Source: Microtetraspora malaysiensis (lineage in GTDB: Bacteria > Actinomycetota > Actinomycetes > Streptosporangiales > Streptosporangiaceae). From it: a stretch of DNA of 64,000 nucleotides. The translations under genes were made by a program, and so were the position numbers. The notes beneath the pieces are model-generated. The model had not been told where the DNA came from. It was given only the letters and a program-made list of their open reading frames with translations, and did no database searches. Below are positions 26,987 to 35,546 of this stretch, in pieces. The stretch lies in assembly GCF_001528665.1 (NCBI RefSeq), contig NZ_BBYJ01000032.1:31378-95377 (forward strand), written 5' to 3'. Each line of letters begins with the position of its first letter. Position 1 is the stretch's first letter.

Positions 26987-27832
26987 ATGAGCGATCAGCC
27001 ACGAATGGCCACAGGTCCCGCCCGGCGACGCCGCAGGCTGTCGGACGAGGAGACCGAGCGGCGTATGCTCCAGGCCGCCATGGCCGCGATCGACGACACC
27101 GGCCTGACCGTCAGCATGGAGCACATCAGCTTCGAGGACGTCATCCGCGACGCGGGCGTCTCGCGTAGTGCCGCCTACCGCCGCTGGCCGTACAAGGACC
27201 TGTTCTTCAGCGACCTGCTCAGGGAGATCGCCGGAGCGGCGACGCCCGCGGCGGTCGTGGAGGAAAGGTCGGCGAGCGAGCTGATCAGGGCCGTGGCCAG
27301 GGATCGGCTGAACTGGCTGGAATCACCCGAACGGCGCCGGGAGCTGTGCGCGGAGATGCTCCGCCAGGGGGCGCTGCACGACTTCGAGATCATCCACGGA
27401 TCGACGCAGTGGCGGACCTACCTCGCCCTGCACGCGACGTTCCTGAGCCTGGACGACGGAACGCTGCGTGCCGACGTGCGCGACGCCCTCGCCCGGTCGG
27501 AACGGGCGTTCGTGAATCAGATCGCCGAGGCCTACCGGCAGATGGCCGACCTGCTCGGCTACCGCCTGCGGCCCGAACTCCACGCCACGTTCGAGACGAT
27601 GGCGAGTTTGGCCCACGCCACCATGCGGGGCCTGGTCATCATGGCCATGTCCACCCCGGAGATCGCGACGCGACGCGTCGAAGCACATCCCTTCGGAGCG
27701 TCGGAGGCGGCCGAGTGGTCGTTGCCGGCGATCGGGATCGCCGGCACCGCCTTCACCTTCCTGGAGCCCGACCCCGCGATCGAATGGAACGACGAACGGC
27801 TCCGCGAGGTCCGCCAGGCTCTCGTCCAGTGA
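26987..27832 (+). CDS. TetR-family transcriptional regulator
   Basis: This protein of 281 residues starts at ATG 26987. The DNA-binding helices lie at about residues 20-75 (FEDVIRDAGVSRSAAYRRWPYKDLFF). The C-terminal ligand domain is longer than usual. Upstream, GTTCC/GGAAC half-sites and two TGGAACT copies lie in the shared promoter region with the divergent membrane-protein gene and may be its operator. Confidence 0.85.
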   Translation: MSDQPRMATGPARRRRRLSDEETERRMLQAAMAAIDDTGLTVSMEHISFEDVIRDAGVSRSAAYRRWPYKDLFFSDLLREIAGAATPAAVVEERSASELIRAVARDRLNWLESPERRRELCAEMLRQGALHDFEIIHGSTQWRTYLALHATFLSLDDGTLRADVRDALARSERAFVNQIAEAYRQMADLLGYRLRPELHATFETMASLAHATMRGLVIMAMSTPEIATRRVEAHPFGASEAAEWSLPAIGIAGTAFTFLEPDPAIEWNDERLREVRQALVQ

Positions 27833-27861
27833 CGCCTCGGACCCGGCCCGTCCCGGACCGT

Positions 27862-27892
27862 ACCCTCCTGGTCATGGGGGCACCAGGAGGGT
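27862..27892. terminator. Hairpin between convergent TetR and aldehyde dehydrogenase genes
   Basis: A perfect 11-bp stem (ACCCTCCTGGT with its complement at 27882-27892) and a 9-base loop. An outer GCCTCGG/CCGAGGC pair could extend it. Confidence 0.7.
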
Positions 27893-27911
27893 GCCCGAGG
27901 CGGCGCGGCGG

Positions 27912-29462
27912 TCAGCCGAGCTGGTAGCCGAGGTCGGGTTCGACGGTGGCGACGTCCATCTGCGCCTTCTGCAGCCGGCCCGAGTAGTCCCAGTTCATCG
28001 CCTGCCACCGGGTGAACTGGTCGAGCACCCACTGGCCGGACTGGCGGCTGCCGTTCCCGGACTTGCCGTTGCCGCCGAAGGGCAGGTGGGCCTCGGCGCC
28101 CGAGGTGGAGTTGTTCACGCTCACCATGCCGGCGCGGATCCTGCGGCGGAACCGGAACACCTTGGCCGGGTCGACCGTGTAGATCGACGACGAGAGGCCG
28201 TATCCGGGGGCGTTCGCCAGCTCGATCGCCTCGTCGAGGCTCCGGTACGGCGTGACGCCCACGAGCGGGCCGAACGTCTCGTTGTCGAACAGCGCGTCGC
28301 CCGGCCGCACGCCGGACACGATGACCGGGTGGTAGTAGAGCCCCCGCTCGGCGTCCCCGGAGAACCCGGCCCTGGGGTTGTCCGGCCCGATCCGCCCGAT
28401 TCCGGATGATCCGTGGAGGGAGTGGGCGGCCCCGATCCACTCCAGGTGCTTCTCGTGCGACTGGGCGAACTTCTCGTCCAGCATGGGCCCGTACAGCACG
28501 TCGCCGGTCGGGTCGCCGATCACCGCCGCGCGGGCCGCCTCGTCGAACAGTCGGATGAAGTCCGAAACAACAGACTCGTGGACAATCGCCGTGCCAAGTG
28601 AGGTGCACCGCTGCCCGGCGGTGCCGAAGGCGGAGAAGAGCGCCCCCTCCACCGCCTGGCCGAGGTCGGCGTCCTCGGTCACCACCATGGGGTTCTTGCC
28701 GCCGAGTTCGAGGCACGGCGACTGCAGGTGGCGGCCGCACAGCTCGCCGATGCGCACGCCCACCTCACTCGATCCGGTGAAGCCGACCTTGTCCACCAGC
28801 CCCGCCTCCAGGGCGTCCGTCAACCCGGTGAAGGTCTCCCGCCCCTCGGCGTACACCACGTTGAAAACGCCGGAGGGGACGCCCGCGTGCGCGAACAGCT
28901 CGTACACCGCCTCGGCGCAGGCGGCGGCGTACTCCGCGGGCTTCCACACCACCGCGTTGCCGCACAGCAGCGCCGGCACGATGTACCAGGACGGGACGGC
29001 CACCGGGAAGTTGCCCGCGGTGATCACGGCGGCCACGCCCACCGGGTCGCGGAAGGTGAAGAGCTGCTTGTCGGGCATCTCCGACGGGACCGTCTGCCCG
29101 TAGAGGCGCCGCCCCTCACCCAGGAAGAACGCGCAGGTGTCGGCCAGCTCCTGGACCTCGCCGCGCGCCTCCTTCAGCGGTTTGCCGACCTCCTGGACGA
29201 TCAGCCGGGCCAGCCGTTCCGCGTTGGTGTGCACGAGCCGGCCCACGTTCGCGATGACCTCGCCGCGCACGGGAGCCGGGACGTCGGCCCAGGCGCGCTG
29301 CGCGTCCCGGGCCGTACGGCACGCGGCGACGAAGCCGCGCTCGTCGCTGAGCCGCACCTCGGCGACCAGCTCGTCGGTACGCGCCGGATTCGTGGAGCGG
29401 AACATCCGGGCGCCGTCGGACGAGCGGTCGCCCCCGACGATGGATCGGATGGTGCGGGACAT
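27912..29462 (-). CDS. Aldehyde dehydrogenase (NAD(P)-dependent)
   Basis: This 516-residue enzyme has the full ALDH signature: Asn151 in TAGNFPVAV, cofactor Lys174 in VWKPAE, general base Glu252 in LELGGKNP and nucleophile Cys286 in AGQRCTS. The residues resemble amino-acid-semialdehyde and RocA/aminoadipate-semialdehyde members more than acetaldehyde enzymes. It is followed upstream on the same strand by a GntR/FCD regulator with 9 bases between them, and it is divergent from an amino-acid importer. It probably oxidises an aldehyde derived from the imported compound. Confidence 0.92.
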   Translation of the reverse strand: MSRTIRSIVGGDRSSDGARMFRSTNPARTDELVAEVRLSDERGFVAACRTARDAQRAWADVPAPVRGEVIANVGRLVHTNAERLARLIVQEVGKPLKEARGEVQELADTCAFFLGEGRRLYGQTVPSEMPDKQLFTFRDPVGVAAVITAGNFPVAVPSWYIVPALLCGNAVVWKPAEYAAACAEAVYELFAHAGVPSGVFNVVYAEGRETFTGLTDALEAGLVDKVGFTGSSEVGVRIGELCGRHLQSPCLELGGKNPMVVTEDADLGQAVEGALFSAFGTAGQRCTSLGTAIVHESVVSDFIRLFDEAARAAVIGDPTGDVLYGPMLDEKFAQSHEKHLEWIGAAHSLHGSSGIGRIGPDNPRAGFSGDAERGLYYHPVIVSGVRPGDALFDNETFGPLVGVTPYRSLDEAIELANAPGYGLSSSIYTVDPAKVFRFRRRIRAGMVSVNNSTSGAEAHLPFGGNGKSGNGSRQSGQWVLDQFTRWQAMNWDYSGRLQKAQMDVATVEPDLGYQLG

Positions 29463-29471
29463 GACGTCTCC

Positions 29472-30134
29472 TTACGCGTTCGAGCGGATGCTGTGCGAGC
29501 ACCCCTGCAAGTGGTCCTCTGCGGTGCGACGGGCCAGGTCGCCGTCGCGCTCGAGAATCGCCGCGATGACCTCGCGCTGGTCCAGCACGTGCGGACTCAG
29601 GTCGGGCAGGTGGCTCAGCCGGTGGAACCAGATCCGCATGCCCAGGTTGAGGTAGGTCGTCAGCGTGCTCTCGAGGTAGGGGTTGTGGGCGGCGCGGTAG
29701 ACGGCCCGATGGATCTCGGCGTCGAGGAGGACGAGGGGCAGCATGTCGGCCCCACCCGCGATCTCCCGGGTGATGTCCTCGGACAGCCGCTCCAGTGTCC
29801 GCCGCTCCTCCGCGGACGCCCTGCGGGCGGCGCGGTCGGCGGCCAGACCCTCCAGCGGCACCCGCACCTCGGTGAGCCACAGCTCGTCGTCGAGCTGTAT
29901 CTCCGAGGCGAACGTGCCGCGCCGCGGGTAGACCGTGACCAGCCGCTCGACCGACAGGCGCTTGAGCGCCTCGCGCACCGGCGTACGGCCGACACCGAGC
30001 TCACGCATCAGCTTCTCCTCATCGACCGGGCTGCCGGGTGGGATCCCCACGGTGACGATCTGGTCGCGGATGTACACGTAAGCCCGCTCGGCCATGAGCT
30101 GACTTGTGCTGGATTCGCGCACGCCCTCCGCCAT
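29472..30134 (-). CDS. GntR-family regulator with FCD ligand domain
   Basis: This 220-residue protein has an N-terminal winged helix (about residues 15-75; EEKLMRELGVGRTPVREALKRL) and an FCD domain (about 85-210) with the metal/ligand residues of the group (Asp and His in DAEIHRAVYRAAHN and later His). It is divergent from the importer operon at 30257 and lies upstream of the aldehyde dehydrogenase. It probably controls both through the palindrome at 30202-30215. Confidence 0.9.
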   Translation of the reverse strand: MAEGVRESSTSQLMAERAYVYIRDQIVTVGIPPGSPVDEEKLMRELGVGRTPVREALKRLSVERLVTVYPRRGTFASEIQLDDELWLTEVRVPLEGLAADRAARRASAEERRTLERLSEDITREIAGGADMLPLVLLDAEIHRAVYRAAHNPYLESTLTTYLNLGMRIWFHRLSHLPDLSPHVLDQREVIAAILERDGDLARRTAEDHLQGCSHSIRSNA

Positions 30135-30201
30135 CCACGCCTCCCTGTTCTGGTCGGAAGTATTGACGCGCTTTCGTCGCGAAGTCTACATTCCTGAGCA
30201 C

Positions 30202-30215
30202 TCTGATATATCAGA
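30202..30215. promoter_or_regulatory. Candidate GntR operator palindrome
   Basis: TCTGATATATCAGA is a perfect 14-bp palindrome midway in the 122-bp gap between the GntR gene and the importer operon. AT-rich TGATATATCA-like sites are typical of FCD-type GntR proteins. Confidence 0.55.
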
Positions 30216-30256
30216 TGTGTGTGAGATGTGTGTGAGTTGCCGGTCAGGAGGAACTC

Positions 30257-31162
30257 ATGGTCAGCAAGCGAGTTCTGGCGATTGTCGTCGCCGGATGCAT
30301 CCCCTTCGCCCTCAGTGCGTGCACGAAGGCGCCGGCCGACGGAGGTGAGCGCGTCGCCAACGCGGCGGTACAGCCCCCCAAGCCCTATGCCGATACGGGC
30401 GTCATCAATCTCTGCTCGGCGTTCACCAACCCACCCCGCATCTACCAGCACGACGGAGAGCGCGTCGGCGCCGAGTTCGAGCTGGGCACGGCCCTGGCCG
30501 GAGAGCTCGGCCTGAAGATCAACTGGACGCAGTACGAGTCCTCGGGCCTGTTGTCCGGCCTGATCGGCAAGCGCTGCGACATGCTCATCGACGAGTTCGC
30601 CGACCGGGCCGAGCGGCGCGACAAGGTCTGGTGGCTGCCCTCGTCGTACGCGGTCACCCAGGTCGTGGTGCCGAAGGGCAACCCGAAGCAGATCCACAGC
30701 TTCGAGGACATGCCCGGCAAGAAGGTCGGAGTGCCCGACGGCACGCTGGCGCAGGACATGGTCGTCGCCTGGAACAAGAAGATCGTCGCCGAGGGCAAGG
30801 CGCAGATCGACGTCGTCACGCTGCCCAACACCCGCGACATGTTCCAGCAGGTCGCGGCGAAGAACCTGGACGCCGCCGTGGGCACCGACTCCTCGGCCGC
30901 GTACTACGGCGCGCTCGCCAACGGCGGCATCGAGTCGGGCGGCGCCGGCTGCACCTCCGGCACGACCGACGACGACCGGGTCGGGTTCCTGATCCGCAAG
31001 GAGGAACCGGAGCTCTTCAAGGCCATGGAGAAGGCGATGGCCAACCTCCGCTCGAACGGCAGCTACCAGAGCATCTTCGAGAAGCACGGCCTCGGGTCGG
31101 TCACGCTGGACAAGTTCGGCGACGGCAAGCCGCCGCTGTGCGCCCCCGGGGTCAAGCTGTGA
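30257..31162 (+). CDS. Amino-acid-type binding lipoprotein (SBP family 3)
   Basis: This 301-residue protein has a lipobox ending at Ser-Ala-Cys22. The two-lobe family 3 fold shows [26 protein letters not shown] and a KKVGVPDGT hinge. Four Cys residues in the mature part (after the lipid Cys) may form disulfides. Ribosome site AGGAGG. It delivers a polar, probably amino-acid-like ligand to the adjacent permease. Confidence 0.9.
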   Translation: MVSKRVLAIVVAGCIPFALSACTKAPADGGERVANAAVQPPKPYADTGVINLCSAFTNPPRIYQHDGERVGAEFELGTALAGELGLKINWTQYESSGLLSGLIGKRCDMLIDEFADRAERRDKVWWLPSSYAVTQVVVPKGNPKQIHSFEDMPGKKVGVPDGTLAQDMVVAWNKKIVAEGKAQIDVVTLPNTRDMFQQVAAKNLDAAVGTDSSAAYYGALANGGIESGGAGCTSGTTDDDRVGFLIRKEEPELFKAMEKAMANLRSNGSYQSIFEKHGLGSVTLDKFGDGKPPLCAPGVKL

Positions 31163-31950
31163 CGTTCGACTGGCACTTCTTCTTCACCCACCTGTTCAAC
31201 CTCTCGCCCGGCTACTTCGGCGCGATGCAGCGCACGATCCTCCTCGCGGTGATCGCGCAGACCCTCGGCATCGTGCTGGGGCTGTTCCTCGGCATCGCCC
31301 GCCTGTCGAAGTTCCGGCCGATCCGGTACGCCGCCGCGGTCTACGTGTGGATGCTGCGCGCCGTGCCCGAGCTGGTGATCCTCATGCTGCTCTTCACCGG
31401 GCTCGCCGCGGCGGAGATCTACCGCTTCGAGGACGCCTACCTGTTCGGCCAGATCAAGGTCTCGGCCGGCTTCCAGGCCGCCTGCGTGGGCCTGGCCATC
31501 CGCGAGGCCGGCTACATGGGCGAGATCTTCCGCAACGGCATCCAGTCGGTGGACCGGCGCCAGGTCGAGGCGGCCAAGGCCCTCGGCATGCGGCGCTCCA
31601 CCATGCTGCGCCGCGTGATCATCCCGCAGGCCATGCGGGTGATCATCCCGCCGATGGGCAACCAGTTCAACGTCATGCTCAAGGTCACCTCGCTGGCCGC
31701 GGTGATCGGTGTGCCCGAGCTGTTCCAGACCACCGGGACGTACGCCGCGCAGACCTTCCGGGTGTTCGAGCTGTTCGTCGGCCTGGCCGTCAACTACGCG
31801 CTCATGACCTCGGTGTGGAGCGTGGTCCAGTCGGTGATCGAGGCCAGACTGAGCCGGCACGAGGCCACCGCGGGCTCCCGCACGCTGCTGGGCCGGATCC
31901 GCGAGCACCTGATCGGCACCGGCGGCCGGGAAGCGGGGCAGACGACGTGA
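31159..31950 (+). CDS. Amino-acid ABC transporter permease (HisM/GlnP type)
   Basis: This 263-residue membrane protein starts at GTG in a GTGA overlap. It has about five membrane segments. The ATPase-docking loop is [21 protein letters not shown], followed by [15 protein letters not shown], the family signature. It forms a homodimeric channel with the ATPase that follows. Confidence 0.93.
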   Translation: MTFDWHFFFTHLFNLSPGYFGAMQRTILLAVIAQTLGIVLGLFLGIARLSKFRPIRYAAAVYVWMLRAVPELVILMLLFTGLAAAEIYRFEDAYLFGQIKVSAGFQAACVGLAIREAGYMGEIFRNGIQSVDRRQVEAAKALGMRRSTMLRRVIIPQAMRVIIPPMGNQFNVMLKVTSLAAVIGVPELFQTTGTYAAQTFRVFELFVGLAVNYALMTSVWSVVQSVIEARLSRHEATAGSRTLLGRIREHLIGTGGREAGQTT

Positions 31951-31991
31951 CACCCGGAAACGGAGCAGACGACGTGACACCCGGAAACGGT
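31938..31991 (+). repeat. 27-bp tandem duplication across the permease/ATPase junction
   Basis: Two copies of a 27-bp unit (31938-31964, 31965-31991; one mismatch at the last base) start with GCAGACGACGTGACACC, and a degenerate third start, GCGGACGGCGTGAC, follows. Each unit contains a GTG, so three in-frame GTG codons (31947, 31974, 32001) precede the conserved ATPase sequence. Confidence 0.85.
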
Positions 31992-32765
31992 GCGGACGGC
32001 GTGACGACCAAAGTCGCGATCCGCGCGCAGGACGTGCACAAGTGGTACGGGCAACTGCACGTGCTCAAGGGCATCGATCTCACGGTGGCCACCGGCGAGG
32101 TGGTCTGCCTGATCGGGCCGTCCGGCTCGGGCAAGAGCACGTTCCTGCGCACGATCAACCACCTGGAGTCGATCCAGCAGGGACGGATCTACGTCAACGA
32201 CGAGCTGGTCGGCTACCGCGAGACCCCCGACGGGAAGCTGCAGCCGCTCAGCGAGAACGCCGTCGCCGACGCCCGCCGCCACATCGGGATGGTCTTCCAG
32301 GACTTCAACCTGTTCTGGCACATGACCCTGCTGGAGAACCTGATCGAGGGGCCGGTCCGGGTCCTCGGGACGCCCAAGGAGGAGGCCGTCGAGCGCGCGC
32401 ACGGCCTGCTGGAGCGGGTGGGCCTGGCCGACAAGGCCGACGCGTACCCGCGCAAGCTGTCCGGAGGCCAGCAGCAGCGGGGCGCCATCGCGCGGGCGCT
32501 CGCCATGCGCCCGTCCGTGCTGCTGTTCGACGAGCCGACCAGCGCCCTCGACCCGGAGACGACCGCCGAGGTGCTGACGGTCATGGAGGAGCTGGCCCAC
32601 CAGGGCATGACCATGATCGTCGCATCGCACGAGATGGGCTTCGTACGGCGGGCCGCCGACCGCATCGTGATGATGGAGCACGGCGTGATCATCGAGGACC
32701 TCCCCGCCGACCGGATCGGCACGGCCGACGGCCGGATCGGCGACTTCGTCAGGCACCTGGAGTAG
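31947..32765 (+). CDS. Amino-acid ABC transporter ATPase (GlnQ/HisP type)
   Basis: It has 272 residues if GTG 31947 is used, which overlaps the permease stop. GTG 31974 has a better GGAG site and GTG 32001 sits next to the conserved start of the protein. Motifs: Walker [10 protein letters not shown], signature LSGGQQQRG, Walker [13 protein letters not shown] and the H-loop [21 protein letters not shown] insertion is typical of polar amino-acid transporters. Confidence 0.92.
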   Translation: MTPGNGADDVTPGNGADGVTTKVAIRAQDVHKWYGQLHVLKGIDLTVATGEVVCLIGPSGSGKSTFLRTINHLESIQQGRIYVNDELVGYRETPDGKLQPLSENAVADARRHIGMVFQDFNLFWHMTLLENLIEGPVRVLGTPKEEAVERAHGLLERVGLADKADAYPRKLSGGQQQRGAIARALAMRPSVLLFDEPTSALDPETTAEVLTVMEELAHQGMTMIVASHEMGFVRRAADRIVMMEHGVIIEDLPADRIGTADGRIGDFVRHLE

Positions 32766-32770
32766 CGACC

Positions 32771-33976
32771 ATGACCCGAACCCTCTTCCACGGCGGCCGC
32801 GTCTTCGACGGTACCGGCAGCCCCATCGCCCAGGCCGACGTCGTCATCGAGGACGGCCGGGTCGTCGACGTCGGCGCCGGACTCGACGGGGACGTGGGCG
32901 TCGACGCCTCCGGCCTGACGCTGCTGCCCGGCCTGTTCGACTGCCACGTCCACGTGACCGGCTCCGGGCTCGACCTGCCGACCCGGCTGGAGCAGCCGTT
33001 CTCGTACCAGTTCTACGCGGCGATGGCCAACCTCGCGGCGACGCTGGACTGCGGCATCACCACGGCCCGCGACGCCGAAGGCGCCGACCTGGGGGTCCAG
33101 CTCGCCCTCGAACGCGGACTGATCCAGGGCCCGCGGCTGCAGATCTCGATCTCGATGATCAGTCAGACCGGCGGGCACGGCGACGGCTGGCGCGCCTCCG
33201 GGAACCACTTCCTGTACGGCCTGCCGTACCCGGGACGCCCGGACGGCATCGCCGACGGCCCCGACGAGGTCCGGCGCAAGGTGCGCGAGCTGCTGCGGGC
33301 CGGGGCCGAGGTCATCAAGGTGTGCACGACCGGGGGAGTGCTGTCCCCCCGCGACGATCCCCGGCACCGCCAGTTCAGCCCCGAGGAGCTGGCGGTCATC
33401 GTGGAGGAGGCCGCCGCGCAGGGCCGCGCGGTGATGGCGCACGCGACGTCCCCCGCCGGAGTGAAGAACGCGGTGCGGGCGGGGGCGCGCTCGATCGAGC
33501 ACGGCACCATCCTCGACGACGCGTCGATCGAGATGATGGTCGAGGCGGGCACGTGGCTGGTGCCCACGCTCTCGGCCGGGCACTCCCTGCTCGCCATGGC
33601 CGACCAGGGGATGCGGATCAGCCCGAACGCGCTGGCCAAGGCGCGCGAGATGACCGGCGTCCACCGCGAGTCCGTCGCCCGGGCGTACGCCGCCGGGGTG
33701 AAGATCGCGATGGGCACCGACAGCGGGGTGACGCCGCACGGCGAGAACCTGCTGGAGCTGCGGCTCATGCACGAGGCCGGGATGAAGCCGGAGGACGTGC
33801 TGGCGGCGGCCACGTCGTCGTCGGCCGGCCTGCTCGGCGTGGCGGACGACCGCGGCACGATCGCCCCGGGCAAGCGCGCCGACCTGGTCCTGGTCGACCG
33901 CGACCCGTACGACCTCGCCGATCTCAAGTCCGCCATCGTGGCGGTGTACCAGGACGGTGCGCGCGTACGTGGCTGA
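32771..33976 (+). CDS. Metal-dependent amidohydrolase (dipeptidase/prolidase-like)
   Basis: This 401-residue TIM-barrel amidohydrolase has metal ligands HVH in FDCHVHVTG, the candidate carboxylated Lys in EVIKVCTTGG, His in MAHATSP and EHGTIL, and Asp in MGTDSGVTP. The pattern resembles the group that includes Xaa-Pro and N-acyl dipeptidases. It lies five bases after the importer ATPase and is probably cotranscribed, hydrolysing the imported ligand in the cytoplasm. Confidence 0.9.
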   Translation: MTRTLFHGGRVFDGTGSPIAQADVVIEDGRVVDVGAGLDGDVGVDASGLTLLPGLFDCHVHVTGSGLDLPTRLEQPFSYQFYAAMANLAATLDCGITTARDAEGADLGVQLALERGLIQGPRLQISISMISQTGGHGDGWRASGNHFLYGLPYPGRPDGIADGPDEVRRKVRELLRAGAEVIKVCTTGGVLSPRDDPRHRQFSPEELAVIVEEAAAQGRAVMAHATSPAGVKNAVRAGARSIEHGTILDDASIEMMVEAGTWLVPTLSAGHSLLAMADQGMRISPNALAKAREMTGVHRESVARAYAAGVKIAMGTDSGVTPHGENLLELRLMHEAGMKPEDVLAAATSSSAGLLGVADDRGTIAPGKRADLVLVDRDPYDLADLKSAIVAVYQDGARVRG

Positions 33977-35546
33977 TGACCTGCTGATCCGCGACGCCTC
34001 CATCTTCGCCGCGGACACGCCCGACCCGGCCCGTGCGCGGGCCCGGGCCGGCTGCGTGGCCGTACGCGGCGACCGCATCGTCGCCGTCGGCGACGAGGAC
34101 CGGTGCCGCCGGGCGGTGCCACACGCCGAGGTGATCGACGCGGGCGGCGGCTCGCTGCTGCCCGGCCTCATCGACTGCCACGCCCACCTGCTGAATCTCG
34201 GCGAGACCCACGTCGACCTCGATCTGCGCGGGATGGCCGGCATGGCCGAGATCGTGGAGCTGGTGGCCGTCCGGGCCCGGGAGCTGCCGGAAGGCACCTG
34301 GATCGTGGGGCGGGGGTGGGCGGGCGACTGGCCGGCGGTCGATCGGCTCAGCGCGGCGGTGCCCGGCCACCCCGTCCTGTTGAACCGGTTCGACGGCCAC
34401 GGCGCCATCGCCAACCGCGCCGCGCTCCGCCTGGCCGGGATCGGGCGCGACACCCCGGATCCGCCGGACGGCCGCGTCCTGCGGGACGAGACCGGCGAGC
34501 CGACCGGCGTCCTCGTCGAAGGCGCCGCCCGGCCGGTGCGTGAGGCCGTACCGCCCATGGACGGCCCGCGCCGCCGTGAGCTGCTGCGGCTCGGCGCCCG
34601 TGACTGCCTCGCGCTCGGGCTGACCGGGCTGCACGACGCCATCGAGGACGTGGCCTGGCTCGACGCCTACCCGGGGCTCGACGGCCCGCGCGTCTTCGGG
34701 ATGCTGAACGCCCCCGAGGAAGGCGACCTCGCCGAGTTCGCCGCCGAGCACCTGTTCACCGGCGACGCGAGCTTCGGCGTCCGGCGGCTGCGCCTCATCT
34801 TCGACGGCGGCCTCGGTGCGCGCGGAGCGCTGCTCAGCCGCCCGTACGCGGACGACCCGTCGGGCGCGGGCTTCCAGCTCATGCCGGTCGAGCGCGTGGT
34901 CGAGGCCGGGCGCGCGGTGCGCCGCCTGGGGTTCGACCTGGTCGTCCACGCGATCGGCGACCTGGCCAACCGCCTGGTGCTCGACGCGTTCGAGACGGTC
35001 GGCGACGCCCGGGGCTTCATGATCGAGCACGCGTCCGTGCTGACGGAGCGGGACCGCGACCGGCTGGCCCGGCTCGGCGTGATCGCCTCGGTGCAACCCA
35101 TCCACGTCACGGACGACCTGGCGTGGACCGCCCACCGGCTGGGGAAGGAGCGCGCGCGGGACGCCTACGCCTTCCGCGACCTGCTCGACCGGGGCGCGCT
35201 GCTGGCCTGCGGCTCCGACTTCCCGGTCGCCTCACCCAACCCCTTCCACGGGATACACGCCGCCGAGACCCGGCGCCGGCGCGAGGGCGGCGCGGAGGTG
35301 GGGGAGGCGTTCGGCGCGGACCAGCGCGTCACCCGGGCGGAGGCGATCTACGGGTACACCCGCTGGGCGGCCCGCGCCGCCGGGCTCGACCACGAGCTGG
35401 GCTCCGTCGAGCCGGGCAAACTCGCCGATCTCGTGCTCGTCGACCGCGACATCATGGCGGTGACCGCATCCGAGGTGGCGGACGCGACGGTGCGTCACAC
35501 CATCGTGGGAGGCCGGGTCCGCCACGAAGGGAGCCCGCGTTGCTGA
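33969..35546 (+). CDS. Amidohydrolase of the YtcJ-like group
   Basis: This is a 525-residue amidohydrolase with HAH metal ligands (LIDCHAHLLNLG), WIVGRGW, the FDGGLGARGALL loop and GSDFPVASPNPF near the C-terminus. Together these mark the YtcJ-like (exoenzyme-regulatory AepA) amidohydrolases. I favour GTG 33969; GTG 33957 is also possible, and both overlap the previous gene. A second hydrolase in the operon suggests stepwise amide or carbamate cleavage. Confidence 0.88.
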   Translation: MADDLLIRDASIFAADTPDPARARARAGCVAVRGDRIVAVGDEDRCRRAVPHAEVIDAGGGSLLPGLIDCHAHLLNLGETHVDLDLRGMAGMAEIVELVAVRARELPEGTWIVGRGWAGDWPAVDRLSAAVPGHPVLLNRFDGHGAIANRAALRLAGIGRDTPDPPDGRVLRDETGEPTGVLVEGAARPVREAVPPMDGPRRRELLRLGARDCLALGLTGLHDAIEDVAWLDAYPGLDGPRVFGMLNAPEEGDLAEFAAEHLFTGDASFGVRRLRLIFDGGLGARGALLSRPYADDPSGAGFQLMPVERVVEAGRAVRRLGFDLVVHAIGDLANRLVLDAFETVGDARGFMIEHASVLTERDRDRLARLGVIASVQPIHVTDDLAWTAHRLGKERARDAYAFRDLLDRGALLACGSDFPVASPNPFHGIHAAETRRRREGGAEVGEAFGADQRVTRAEAIYGYTRWAARAAGLDHELGSVEPGKLADLVLVDRDIMAVTASEVADATVRHTIVGGRVRHEGSPRC

